Shown piece by piece: positions 1 to 5,699 of a stretch of 5,699 nt of DNA. The notes beneath the pieces were generated by a model. The model did not search any database, was not told the DNA's origin, and saw only the letters and a program-made list of their open reading frames with translations. Numbering within the stretch: the stretch's first letter is position 1; every line of letters starts with the position of its first letter. The DNA is taken from NCBI GenBank assembly GCA_002725545.1, contig PBPW01000042.1, positions 18,591 to 24,289 on the forward strand, given 5' to 3'. Source of the DNA: Fidelibacterota bacterium (GTDB lineage: Bacteria; Marinisomatota; Marinisomatia; Marinisomatales; TCS55). The translations under genes and the position numbers were made by a program.

Positions 1-1244
1 AATGCACCAATAATTCCCGCCAATGTTAGAGGGATAATTAGATAATAAAATTCAAATAATAAGGCTGCAATAATTGCAATGCAAAAGCTACCCATAGCAG
101 ATCCTAAAGAGCCGAGAATTGAAATGGCACCGGAAGAACCTTTTTCAACAGCCTTAAATGAAAACACTAGCTTAGGTTTAGATTTTGAAAAAAACCCTAT
201 TTCCGTTGCCCAGGTATCAGCGGTAGCTGCTGACAATGACCCTAGGTAGCCCAATAGGGAGATTGTAGATGGGAAGAAAAAATAAAATAAGGCAAAGAAA
301 GTTGGGACGCCACCATTAGCAAGAATTTGCATAATATCTCTTTTGGATCGCGATTTTCCTCTAAGATGAGATAAGATAGATGAGCTAATAAAGAAAAAAA
401 TGAGAGGAGATATCCATAACCACCCTCCAGATCCAAATACCATAATACCAATTAAAAATCCACCTATAGTTCCACTTAAAGAAACCGAGTTCTTTTTATA
501 AGCATAATTAAAAATAATTACAGAGAGAACAGTCCATAAAAATAAATGAATTAGGTTGCCATGGGTATAGTTAATGAGAAAGATTTCATAAGAAAAAAAT
601 GTAATTAATGGGACAGTAAGGTTATCGCTACCACGATATGAAATTAACTCAGATAGAGAAGCGCAAAGAGCTATAAACAGGCTTAAGCAGATAATGATTG
701 GTAATGATAAATAGAATGCAGCTTCGAAAAAATTAGCCATTATATCAGTGCCAAATAGAATTATAATAAAAGTAATGCTAAACATTGCTAAAGATCCATT
801 GATAGACTTTTTATCTTTCCATGGGTAGAAGCTGTTATTTGATCGCTTGCCAACTGCAGCTGCTACTGGATCAGCAAAGGTGAGCACTAGGATCGAAAGA
901 AAATACGATATTGGCTTATCCCAAAAAAATGAGGCTAGCAGTAATACCGATAAGGGAAAGTAGATTGTTCCATAACTTACCCGTTCAATATTATTCATAC
1001 TTGAAACTTTATTTGCTGAAATAAGATATGTATTTATTACTATAAATAATAGAGATAAAGTAATTAGTTGATAATTTACTTTAAATATAAATGGACAGAT
1101 AGAAACAACAATACCTACACAAATATGTATAAATTGTCGAGTAGATTCCGGAGGTTTTTTAAACTTTTTTCTTATTAATTCAGAAGCTCCAAGTACGGAT
1201 AAAATACCAAAAAAAATAAAACCAAACTTTAGCCATTCATTCAT
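1..1244 (-). CDS. Fused phytol/dolichol kinase-like (VTE5 type) and DUF92 (VTE6 type) integral membrane protein, partial
   Basis: An open frame of 414 codons runs from ATG 1244-1242 off the left edge, so the C-terminus is missing. An AGGGG at 1250-1254 lies 5 bases before the ATG, and an in-frame TAA shortly upstream limits other starts. The protein is very hydrophobic, with many membrane segments. Residues about 1-212 carry the marks of CTP-dependent prenol kinases (phytol/dolichol kinase, CTP_transf_1-like): R36xxxH40, then FADPVAAAVGKR (D125, P126), KKSINGS (145-151), and ExxxxxGSDN (E199-N208) followed by a proline. Residues about 225 onward resemble DUF92 (TIGR00297): a GGWLW segment, ILANGG (307-312), TADTWATEIG (341-350) and EKGSSGAISILG (367-378). 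In cyanobacteria and plants these two families phosphorylate phytol to phytyl phosphate and then to the diphosphate. By inference this protein salvages phytol, geranylgeraniol or another prenol at the inner membrane. The substrate is unknown. It follows the M16 gene by 31 bases, probably in one operon. Confidence 0.85.
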   Translation of the reverse strand, partial: MNEWLKFGFIFFGILSVLGASELIRKKFKKPPESTRQFIHICVGIVVSICPFIFKVNYQLITLSLLFIVINTYLISANKVSSMNNIERVSYGTIYFPLSVLLLASFFWDKPISYFLSILVLTFADPVAAAVGKRSNNSFYPWKDKKSINGSLAMFSITFIIILFGTDIMANFFEAAFYLSLPIIICLSLFIALCASLSELISYRGSDNLTVPLITFFSYEIFLINYTHGNLIHLFLWTVLSVIIFNYAYKKNSVSLSGTIGGFLIGIMVFGSGGWLWISPLIFFFISSSILSHLRGKSRSKRDIMQILANGGVPTFFALFYFFFPSTISLLGYLGSLSAATADTWATEIGFFSKSKPKLVFSFKAVEKGSSGAISILGSLGSAMGSFCIAIIAALLFEFYYLIIPLTLAGIIGA

Positions 1245-1275
1245 TTGCGCCCCTATTAAGCCTAAAAAATATTAT

Positions 1276-2487
1276 TTATTTTCTTATAGAATTTCCATTT
1301 TTATCTAAAAGGACAGGCTCTCCATAGCCTAGACTCCTAACGCCATTTAATTGCGTTTTAGCATCTCCTACAATCAAATATGTCATTAGATCAGGATCTA
1401 TATATTTTTTTGCTAATTCGTTATGTCTTTCTTTGGTCATTGACCTTACTATTTCTTCTTCCTCTTCGATATAGTTAAAGGGCAATCCATACAATGCGAT
1501 ATCCGATATCATTCCTCTTAGTGCGCGCAATGTTTCAAATCTTCTTGCATTGGATCTTAAAGTTACATTTTTGGTGAATTCCAAATCTGCATCTGAAATA
1601 GTTTCCCTATAGGATGCGAAGAGGTTTTTAAAAATATTTAAAGATTCTTCGGTAGCGTTAGTCTGTATATTTGAATATGCTGTGAAAGTACCTGGATAAT
1701 TATAACCATTAAAGAAAGAATAAGCTCCATAAGTATATCCTTTCTCCTCTCGAAGAGTTTTAAATAAGTTTCCACTTGCATTGCCACCTAACTTGGTATT
1801 CATTACCTCTGCTGGATAAAAGTCTGGATTAGTCCTTTTCATTCCTAAATAGCCAATTCGCACAGCTGATTGTTTAGCATTGGGAACATCAACAAAGTAT
1901 ATTTTTGCGGATTCATTTTGATCGGGGAATTTATATTTAGGGAATGTTACATTTTTTGTTCTCCACTTATCAGTTATGCTTTTAAAGCTTTTAATCGCTT
2001 CGCTTTGACCAATATCACCAGCTATGCTGATTTTTGTTAAATCCGAAGAGAAATAGTTGTTATAAAATTGCTTTAGGTGATTCAGCTCAATGGATTTAAC
2101 TGATTCAATAGTGCCAAGCGTAGAATTTTCTAAAATATGACCCCTGTAGTTTATTTTTCTAAAAACGTTAGCTGCTATAGATGGTGGATTAAATAGCCTT
2201 CTTTTAATGTTTTCTATTGTTTCATCTTTTACTCTTGAAAATTCATTTTCATCCCAACGAGGTTCAAATAGAATTTCTTCAACAAGCTTCAGGGTTGCCA
2301 TATAATTTCTTTTCAGGGTACTAACTTCAACGTTGATAAATTCCTGACTAGTAAACATTGAAATCGAGGAACCAAGAGCATCAATTTCTTCTTCTAATTG
2401 CTCTGGTGTTTTGTTAGCAGTTCCCTCCATCATCATATCGGTTATTAAATTTGCAACACCAACCTTTTTTGGATCATCAAGCAGCAT
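1276..2487 (-). CDS. M16 zinc peptidase, C-terminal (R/Y) half, separated from the N-terminal half by an in-frame stop
   Basis: The longest ATG-initiated reading is 403 residues, but this start is probably not biological. The frame stays open back to 2550, and those 21 extra codons encode IYGVKHDELPLINFGISIKG plus one Gly, which matches the normal first strand of an M16 domain. The next codon upstream is the TAA that ends the N-terminal half in the same frame. No ATG, GTG or TTG start occurs in frame between 2550 and 2488. In the 403-residue numbering, the zinc motif is replaced by N13-L-I-T-D17, so this half cannot bind catalytic zinc. It keeps LREEKGYTYG with R246 and Y253, the R/Y pair that contacts substrate in M16 enzymes. 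The C-terminus has the usual IVGDAKTQL then GYGEPV. There is no signal peptide or lipobox of its own, so export needs fusion to the upstream half. It ends with TAA, 31 bases before the membrane kinase gene. It may be the distal part of a broken or read-through gene, or less likely a separate subunit. Confidence 0.8.
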   Translation of the reverse strand: MLLDDPKKVGVANLITDMMMEGTANKTPEQLEEEIDALGSSISMFTSQEFINVEVSTLKRNYMATLKLVEEILFEPRWDENEFSRVKDETIENIKRRLFNPPSIAANVFRKINYRGHILENSTLGTIESVKSIELNHLKQFYNNYFSSDLTKISIAGDIGQSEAIKSFKSITDKWRTKNVTFPKYKFPDQNESAKIYFVDVPNAKQSAVRIGYLGMKRTNPDFYPAEVMNTKLGGNASGNLFKTLREEKGYTYGAYSFFNGYNYPGTFTAYSNIQTNATEESLNIFKNLFASYRETISDADLEFTKNVTLRSNARRFETLRALRGMISDIALYGLPFNYIEEEEEIVRSMTKERHNELAKKYIDPDLMTYLIVGDAKTQLNGVRSLGYGEPVLLDKNGNSIRK

Positions 2488-2550
2488 CCCACCTTTTATT
2501 GAAATACCAAAATTTATTAATGGTAATTCATCATGTTTAACTCCATATAT

Positions 2551-2553
2551 TTA
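2551..2553 (-). other. In-frame TAA interrupting a two-domain M16 gene
   Basis: Reading the minus strand, the codons here are aat gat att TAA ata tat gga gtt, giving N-D-I-stop-I-Y-G-V. The register is unbroken from 4086 to 1276, about 936 codons counting the stop as one. In the two-domain M16 proteins I recall, this stretch is like N-G-L-K-V-Y-G, so the stop replaces a single residue, often Lys; AAA to TAA is one base change. No insertion or deletion is needed. The stop lies in a 12-base palindrome, ATATTTAAATAT (2547-2558). A real nonsense mutation, a sequencing or assembly error, and stop readthrough cannot be separated from this sequence alone. Confidence 0.8.
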
Positions 2554-4086
2554 AATATCATTTTGAAATTTATGATTCCATATTTTAGGTACTTTTAATT
2601 TTGGCTGTGAGGTATACTCTGGTTCAATAGATCTATCAAAAGATGATGGTATTTCTGATATATCTAATTTTTCTGATTGACTAGTTTTTTCAATCTTTTT
2701 AGAAATTTTTTCTTCCTTTATAGGAAATAAAGTAGATCCTTCTACGATTAAATCAAGCTCACCTTTTGGAACAAAACTAGTCATTACAAAATTTTTATTT
2801 TTTATATATTTTTCATATACTCTTCTAATATCTACTTCATTTACATCAAGAATTTTTTGAAGCTCAACTCCAATTGCATCTGGTGAGTCATAAAACTCAT
2901 TATGAAAAGCCAGCTCAAAAGATTTATTCAAAACCGATGATATGCTTTGATAAAAATTAGTTTCATATTTTGCTTTTAATCGATCAAGGTCCTTAGTAGA
3001 AAACCCATCACTCTCAAATTTATCAAAAGCTTCAAAAATTGAGTTTTCAATTGCATTTAAATTTGTTTTTGGAAGGGTAGTACATGCAATTTCAAATGTT
3101 CCTGTTATTTCTCTGGTTCTGCTAAACGCAAAGATACTTGGAGCAAGTTTATTTTTTTCTACAACGACTTTATAAAAAGGAGAACTTTTTCCTTGCGTCA
3201 AAAGTTGGGCCAATAATTCTAAGGCGGGTGAATCGGGGTGACGCTGATCAACGCTTGGAAATACCATCCTTAGTCGCGGTGAACGTGCAAAATTATCTTC
3301 GTGATAAACTTTTTTTGTTTTACTGAGTTCAACATTCCATGGTTGAGGCTTTTCAACCTTGGGGCCACTTTTAATTTCTCCAAAATATTTATCTACAAGT
3401 TTTTTTACTTCTCTTTTATTGATATCGCCTGCAATAACCATTGTTGCGTTGTTGGGACCGTACCATTGCTCGTAAAAACTTCTAACATCCTGAAGGGTTG
3501 CATTTTGAAGGTCTTCCAACTCCCCAATTGTCTCCCAGCTATATGGATGTTCTTTGGGGTATAGGCTTTTTGTGATAATATAGTTATTGTAACCATAGGC
3601 GCGATTATCTACTCTTTGCCTTTTCTCATTTTGCACAACCATTTGCTGGTTTGCAAATGAAGTAGGGTCTACCTGGGACAAAAGCCAGCCCATTCTATCC
3701 GACTCCATCCAAAGAACTTTTTCTAATGCACTTTTTGGAAAAACTTCAAAATATCTAGTCTGATCTTTTGTGGTAAAGCCATTCAATGAACCTCCAGATC
3801 CCTGCACAATATCAAAAAATCCATCTTCAGGGACATGCTGAGATCTTTGAAAAAGCATGTGTTCAAATAGATGCGCAAAGCCAGTCCTTCCAGGTGTTTC
3901 TCTGCTTGATCCAACATGATACTCTATCGCTACGCTAACTATTGGGTCAGACTTATCCTGATGAAGAATAATATTCAATCCGTTTTCTAATTCATATTTT
4001 TCGTAATCAATTTTAAATGTTTTGCCAGAATTCGATGAGCAACTGATTAAAAAATAAATAAGTGATATTGCTATAATTTTTTTCAT
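2551..4086 (-). CDS. M16 (insulinase/pitrilysin-like) zinc peptidase lipoprotein, catalytic N-terminal half
   Basis: This 511-residue product starts MKKIIAISLIYFLISC. The lipobox LISC puts the lipidated cysteine at 16, so it is predicted to be a membrane-anchored lipoprotein facing the periplasm or surface. The inverted zinc motif is H72-L-F-E75-H76, with E154 in VVQNEKRQR as the probable third ligand. Residues about 30-180 form the peptidase domain and about 190-380 the M16_C domain (FYEQWYGPNNATMVIAGD at 204-221). The R/Y pair is lost: V309 and P316 occupy those positions. A charged Lys/Glu/Ser-rich linker (about 455-485) leads to FDRSIEPEY and VPKIW, which in the two-domain proteins I recall precedes the second M16 domain. 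The frame stops at TAA 2551-2553 within what should be that domain's first strand. The ATG at 4086 has a modest AGGT at 4094-4097, spaced 7 bases. The gene diverges from the SGNH gene. Family members degrade peptides or process proteins, and the substrate here is unknown. Confidence 0.92.
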   Translation of the reverse strand: MKKIIAISLIYFLISCSSNSGKTFKIDYEKYELENGLNIILHQDKSDPIVSVAIEYHVGSSRETPGRTGFAHLFEHMLFQRSQHVPEDGFFDIVQGSGGSLNGFTTKDQTRYFEVFPKSALEKVLWMESDRMGWLLSQVDPTSFANQQMVVQNEKRQRVDNRAYGYNNYIITKSLYPKEHPYSWETIGELEDLQNATLQDVRSFYEQWYGPNNATMVIAGDINKREVKKLVDKYFGEIKSGPKVEKPQPWNVELSKTKKVYHEDNFARSPRLRMVFPSVDQRHPDSPALELLAQLLTQGKSSPFYKVVVEKNKLAPSIFAFSRTREITGTFEIACTTLPKTNLNAIENSIFEAFDKFESDGFSTKDLDRLKAKYETNFYQSISSVLNKSFELAFHNEFYDSPDAIGVELQKILDVNEVDIRRVYEKYIKNKNFVMTSFVPKGELDLIVEGSTLFPIKEEKISKKIEKTSQSEKLDISEIPSSFDRSIEPEYTSQPKLKVPKIWNHKFQNDI

Positions 4087-4141
4087 TATGTTTACCTAGC
4101 TTTATTGAAGAATTTTACAAAATGTGCGAGAGAAAATAAAC
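4087..4141. promoter_or_regulatory. Divergent intergenic spacer between the M16 and SGNH genes
   Basis: This 55-base AT-rich spacer must hold the 5' signals for both divergent genes unless promoters lie inside the coding regions. For the M16 gene, TAAAAT on the minus strand (4117-4112) is a plausible -10 hexamer, but I see no good -35. For the SGNH gene, TTTACC (4091-4096) and TACAAA (4116-4121) are a weak pair with a long 19-base spacing. Just before the M16 ribosome-binding site the minus strand reads CTTCAATAAAG (4110-4100), which also precedes the start of the barrel gene near 5549-5559. These promoter assignments are guesses from consensus matching. Confidence 0.35.
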
Positions 4142-4900
4142 ATGAAATATATTCGAAATATAGGCTTTTTATTTCTAATTGTTTTTACGAGTGCGCAAGA
4201 TAGCAAAACTGAAAAGGTTCTGTTCGTTGGAAATAGTTTCACGTTCTATTTCAATCTTCCGCTTGTGGTTGAGTCCATGGCGGATGAAAAGGGTGTTGGG
4301 TTAGATGTTTATCAATCAACGGCAGGCGGGGCAAGCCTAAAAGATCATTGGATTGGAAAAAAGAGCCTATCCACCAAAAGCAAAATACAAAACGGTAAGT
4401 TCGATAAAATTATTTTGCAGGACTACAGCACCAATCCTATCAATAAAACCGCAGAGTCTCTTGACTATTTCAGCCGCTTCATTGATCTTGCCAAATCGGT
4501 GGATGCAAAAGTATATATTTATGGAACCTGGCCTGTCCCCGTAATGCAGGGTAAAGGCTACAATGGAATTGATCCAATACAGCATGCGTTAAAGCCTCTT
4601 TCATCGCAGAATGTTACCTTGATACCGGTTGGTACCGCTTTTCGCCTATTTCAAGCAGAATATCCTGAAATTTCACTATATACTAGCGATAATAAACACC
4701 CCTCTCCTGTAGGAACATATTTAGCTGCTTGTGTTTTTTTAAAAGTGCTTACTGGCAAATCTCCTAAGGGTTTATATAGACGATTTGACCGCAAAGATGA
4801 GAATGGCAAAAAAATCTTTTTAGGGATGGTGGAAACAATCGATGCAAAAAAATGTCAGCAGATTGTAGAAAATATGAATATAAAACAAAAGCCCTGGTGA
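4142..4900 (+). CDS. Secreted SGNH/GDSL-like hydrolase
   Basis: The ATG at 4142 is preferred over an in-frame GTG at 4124 because GAGAG (4128-4132) lies 9 bases upstream and the protein then begins with a clean Sec signal peptide, MKYIRNIGFLFLIVFTSA, cleaved before Q19. That gives 252 residues. The mature protein has the SGNH order: VLFVGNSFTF with nucleophile S32 in block I, a glycine turn TAGGAS (60-65) as block II, IILQDYS (90-96) at block III, and SDNKHPSPVG (182-191) with D183 and H186 completing the triad. Block III has Gln93 where the classic GxND asparagine would be, as I recall for the VLQEQS-type SGNH branch near DUF4886. Such enzymes are esterases or acetyl-esterases of lipids or carbohydrates, and the substrate here cannot be named. 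It is expected in the periplasm. The stop codon TGA lies in the loop of the terminator hairpin. It diverges from the M16 gene and converges on the barrel gene. Confidence 0.85.
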   Translation: MKYIRNIGFLFLIVFTSAQDSKTEKVLFVGNSFTFYFNLPLVVESMADEKGVGLDVYQSTAGGASLKDHWIGKKSLSTKSKIQNGKFDKIILQDYSTNPINKTAESLDYFSRFIDLAKSVDAKVYIYGTWPVPVMQGKGYNGIDPIQHALKPLSSQNVTLIPVGTAFRLFQAEYPEISLYTSDNKHPSPVGTYLAACVFLKVLTGKSPKGLYRRFDRKDENGKKIFLGMVETIDAKKCQQIVENMNIKQKPW

Positions 4901-4921
4901 ATACCAAGGCTTTTGTTTTAT
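4880..4921. terminator. Bidirectional intrinsic terminator between convergent genes
   Basis: The left arm 4880-4893 (ATAAAACAAAAGCC) pairs perfectly with 4908-4921 (GGCTTTTGTTTTAT). After one C/A mismatch (4894/4907), TGG at 4895-4897 pairs with CCA at 4904-4906, leaving a 6-base loop at 4898-4903. The A-rich left arm and T-rich right arm give a U-rich tail in both directions, as expected for a shared terminator. The left arm encodes the last residues of the SGNH protein and its TGA stop lies in the loop, so hairpin and coding sequence overlap. The minus-strand gene stops at 4940, 18 bases before the hairpin. Confidence 0.85.
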
Positions 4922-4939
4922 TGAAGTTTATACTTTTAG

Positions 4940-5536
4940 CTAGAATGAATAAGTTGCTACGAGTGAAATAGTAGAAATGCTTTTACCGTCAAAAAATCCA
5001 AATTCATCATTCAGAATTTCGCTTTGTTTAGCATCATCGGTCAAATTCAACGAAGTGGATTGATATAGCAATTCAGCACCGATAGGAATAACGGGTAGTT
5101 TTGCGCGAACCCCTACACCCCAGGTAATACCAGGACTGTAGATATCTATAAAATTAAAACTTTCACTCAATGCATATGATTCTACGGTTCCGCTTCCCAA
5201 CGGAAGGTACATACCTGCGCGTATAACGCCTCTAGCAAATGGTACACCAACTGGTAATCTTACTAGTCCATAAGCTGATAAAGCATCTGGAAATAATTTT
5301 ACTGCATCACCCTTTCCTTCATCGAAATGACCAACTTGTTTTCCTGTTGTGGCATATTCAACGCCAACACCAGCGATCGTTAGTAATGTATATTCGTAGC
5401 CAAATCTTAGTCCAGGAGATGAATTTTTAAAATCCACATCACCAACAGATACACTGTTACTTAAATCTAAACCTATCCGAAGCTGAGCAGAGCCAACTGT
5501 GATTAGGGCGATTAGCAGTACACTTAATTTTTTCAT
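4940..5536 (-). CDS. Small predicted outer-membrane beta-barrel protein
   Basis: The start chosen is ATG 5536-5534, giving 198 residues. AGGAG (5550-5546) lies 9 bases upstream, and the protein begins with the signal peptide MKKLSVLLIALITVGSA, cleaved before Q18. An upstream in-frame ATG at 5569 would add 11 residues and bury the signal peptide, so it is unlikely. The mature protein alternates short amphipathic strands with Gly- and Asp-rich turns (LRIGLDLS, PGLRFGYEYTLL, AGVGVEYAT, GVIRAGMYLPLG, GVGVRAKL, IGAELLYQS) and ends ISLVATYSF, with the terminal Phe typical of the signal read by the BAM machinery. The length would suit an 8-stranded barrel. I do not recognise a named family, and a role in transport, adhesion or structure cannot be assigned. 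It ends with TAG, converges on the SGNH gene, and diverges from the SixA-like gene. Confidence 0.8.
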   Translation of the reverse strand: MKKLSVLLIALITVGSAQLRIGLDLSNSVSVGDVDFKNSSPGLRFGYEYTLLTIAGVGVEYATTGKQVGHFDEGKGDAVKLFPDALSAYGLVRLPVGVPFARGVIRAGMYLPLGSGTVESYALSESFNFIDIYSPGITWGVGVRAKLPVIPIGAELLYQSTSLNLTDDAKQSEILNDEFGFFDGKSISTISLVATYSF

Positions 5537-5647
5537 TTGATAGAGCTCCTTTATTGAAGTTGAATTCATATAAAAACTTAAAACAAATACAAAGCCAATA
5601 CAAACTAAGGATTTTGGATAAATTTTTGTTATGATTATAATTTCAAT
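5537..5647. promoter_or_regulatory. Divergent intergenic region with candidate promoters and a short direct repeat
   Basis: This 111-base AT-rich spacer separates the barrel gene (minus) from the SixA-like gene (plus). A perfect TATAAT lies at 5636-5641 on the plus strand, only 6 bases before the phosphatase ATG, with a poor -35 candidate TTGGAT at 5614-5619 spaced 16 bases. On the minus strand, TTGGCT followed by TTATAT-like bases upstream of 5565 is a weak candidate for the barrel gene. AATACAAA occurs twice, at 5586-5593 and 5597-5604, 11 bases apart. The barrel gene's ribosome-binding site is at 5546-5550. Promoter calls rest only on consensus resemblance. Confidence 0.4.
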
Positions 5648-5699
5648 ATGAAATCCGTGATATTATTTCGACATGGAAAGTCCGATTGGGATGTACCCT
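5648..5699 (+). CDS. SixA-type histidine phosphatase, N-terminal fragment
   Basis: Only 17 complete codons are visible before the right edge. They read MKSVILFRHGKSDWDVP, which matches the start of SixA-like members of the histidine phosphatase superfamily (typical form: hydrophobic strand, LRHAKSSWDDP). The RHG at residues 8-10 supplies the histidine that is phosphorylated during catalysis, and KSDW is characteristic of the SixA branch rather than of phosphoglycerate mutases. Family members are small cytoplasmic phosphatases, some of which dephosphorylate phosphohistidine proteins. No Shine-Dalgarno sequence is visible before the ATG. The rest of the gene is outside the window, so its completeness cannot be judged. 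Confidence 0.75.
   Translation, partial: MKSVILFRHGKSDWDVP

Noticed and set aside
242..451. A 69-residue minus-strand reading frame
   Set aside because: It overlaps the DUF92 domain in another frame; the long frame with recognisable motifs explains this DNA.
1245..1275. Terminator between the M16 and membrane kinase genes
   Set aside because: There are T-rich bases but no inverted repeat before them; co-transcription is more likely.
2551..2553. Genetic-code reassignment or recoding by selenocysteine or pyrrolysine at the TAA
   Set aside because: Selenocysteine uses TGA and pyrrolysine TAG. The second M16 half itself ends at TAA (1276-1278) at the expected family C-terminus, so TAA works as a stop here.
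2488..2553. Frameshift between the two M16 halves
   Set aside because: The halves are in the same frame and align with the expected two-domain protein without any gap.
3138..3596. Small frames on the plus strand (62 and 87 residues) and on the minus strand (63 residues)
   Set aside because: All lie inside the catalytic M16 half in other frames, with no recognisable motifs.
4353..4585. 63- and 72-residue frames inside the SGNH gene
   Set aside because: They are out-of-frame shadows of a gene with a clear signal peptide and catalytic motifs.
5239..5430. A 63-residue plus-strand frame opposite the barrel gene
   Set aside because: It is antisense to a better supported gene and its His/Leu-rich composition is typical of a shadow frame.
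1..5699. Mobile element, CRISPR array, tRNA, rRNA or defence system
   Set aside because: No transposase, no regularly spaced repeats, no cloverleaf or rRNA-like sequence and no defence-type protein were seen. The genes resemble ordinary envelope and housekeeping functions.

Overview
The window is AT-rich DNA carrying a compact bacterial gene set: one three-part minus-strand block (M16 peptidase, then an integral membrane prenol-kinase-like protein), a secreted SGNH hydrolase on the plus strand, a small predicted outer-membrane protein on the minus strand, and the first codons of a SixA-type histidine phosphatase on the plus strand. A lipobox, Sec signal peptides and a protein ending in an outer-membrane-type aromatic residue point to a Gram-negative. 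The two-domain M16 lipoprotein and the prenol kinase/DUF92 membrane protein suggest the Bacteroidetes/Chlorobi/Marinimicrobia side of the tree. This taxonomic guess rests on recalled family resemblance only and is tentative.

Layout. Positions 1-1244 (minus) hold a membrane protein that runs off the left edge. It joins a phytol/dolichol-kinase-like domain (VTE5 type) to a DUF92 domain (VTE6 type). Positions 1276-4086 (minus) hold a zinc peptidase of family M16 in two halves. The upstream half (2551-4086) is a lipoprotein with the HxxEH zinc site. The downstream half (1276-2550) has the R/Y substrate-binding pair. They lie in the same reading frame, separated only by one TAA codon at 2551-2553. 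The conserved start of the second half is encoded between that stop and the first available ATG at 2487, so a single nonsense codon in a gene of about 936 codons is the simplest reading. Positions 4142-4900 (plus) encode an exported SGNH/GDSL-like hydrolase. A near-perfect hairpin at 4880-4921 ends it and probably also ends the convergent gene at 4940-5536 (minus), a 198-residue predicted beta-barrel. Positions 5648-5699 (plus) begin a SixA-like phosphatase that is cut by the right edge.

How the parts relate. The M16 gene and the membrane kinase gene are separated by 31 bases with no visible terminator and are probably co-transcribed. The M16 gene and the SGNH gene diverge from a 55-base spacer. 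The barrel gene and the phosphatase gene diverge from a 111-base spacer. I see no obvious single pathway: most products act at the cell envelope, but that is not evidence of one system. I found no mobile element, CRISPR array, tRNA or rRNA, and no stretch over 300 bases lacks a gene. The observations most worth checking are the in-frame stop inside the M16 gene and the fusion of two consecutive prenol-kinase-type domains.
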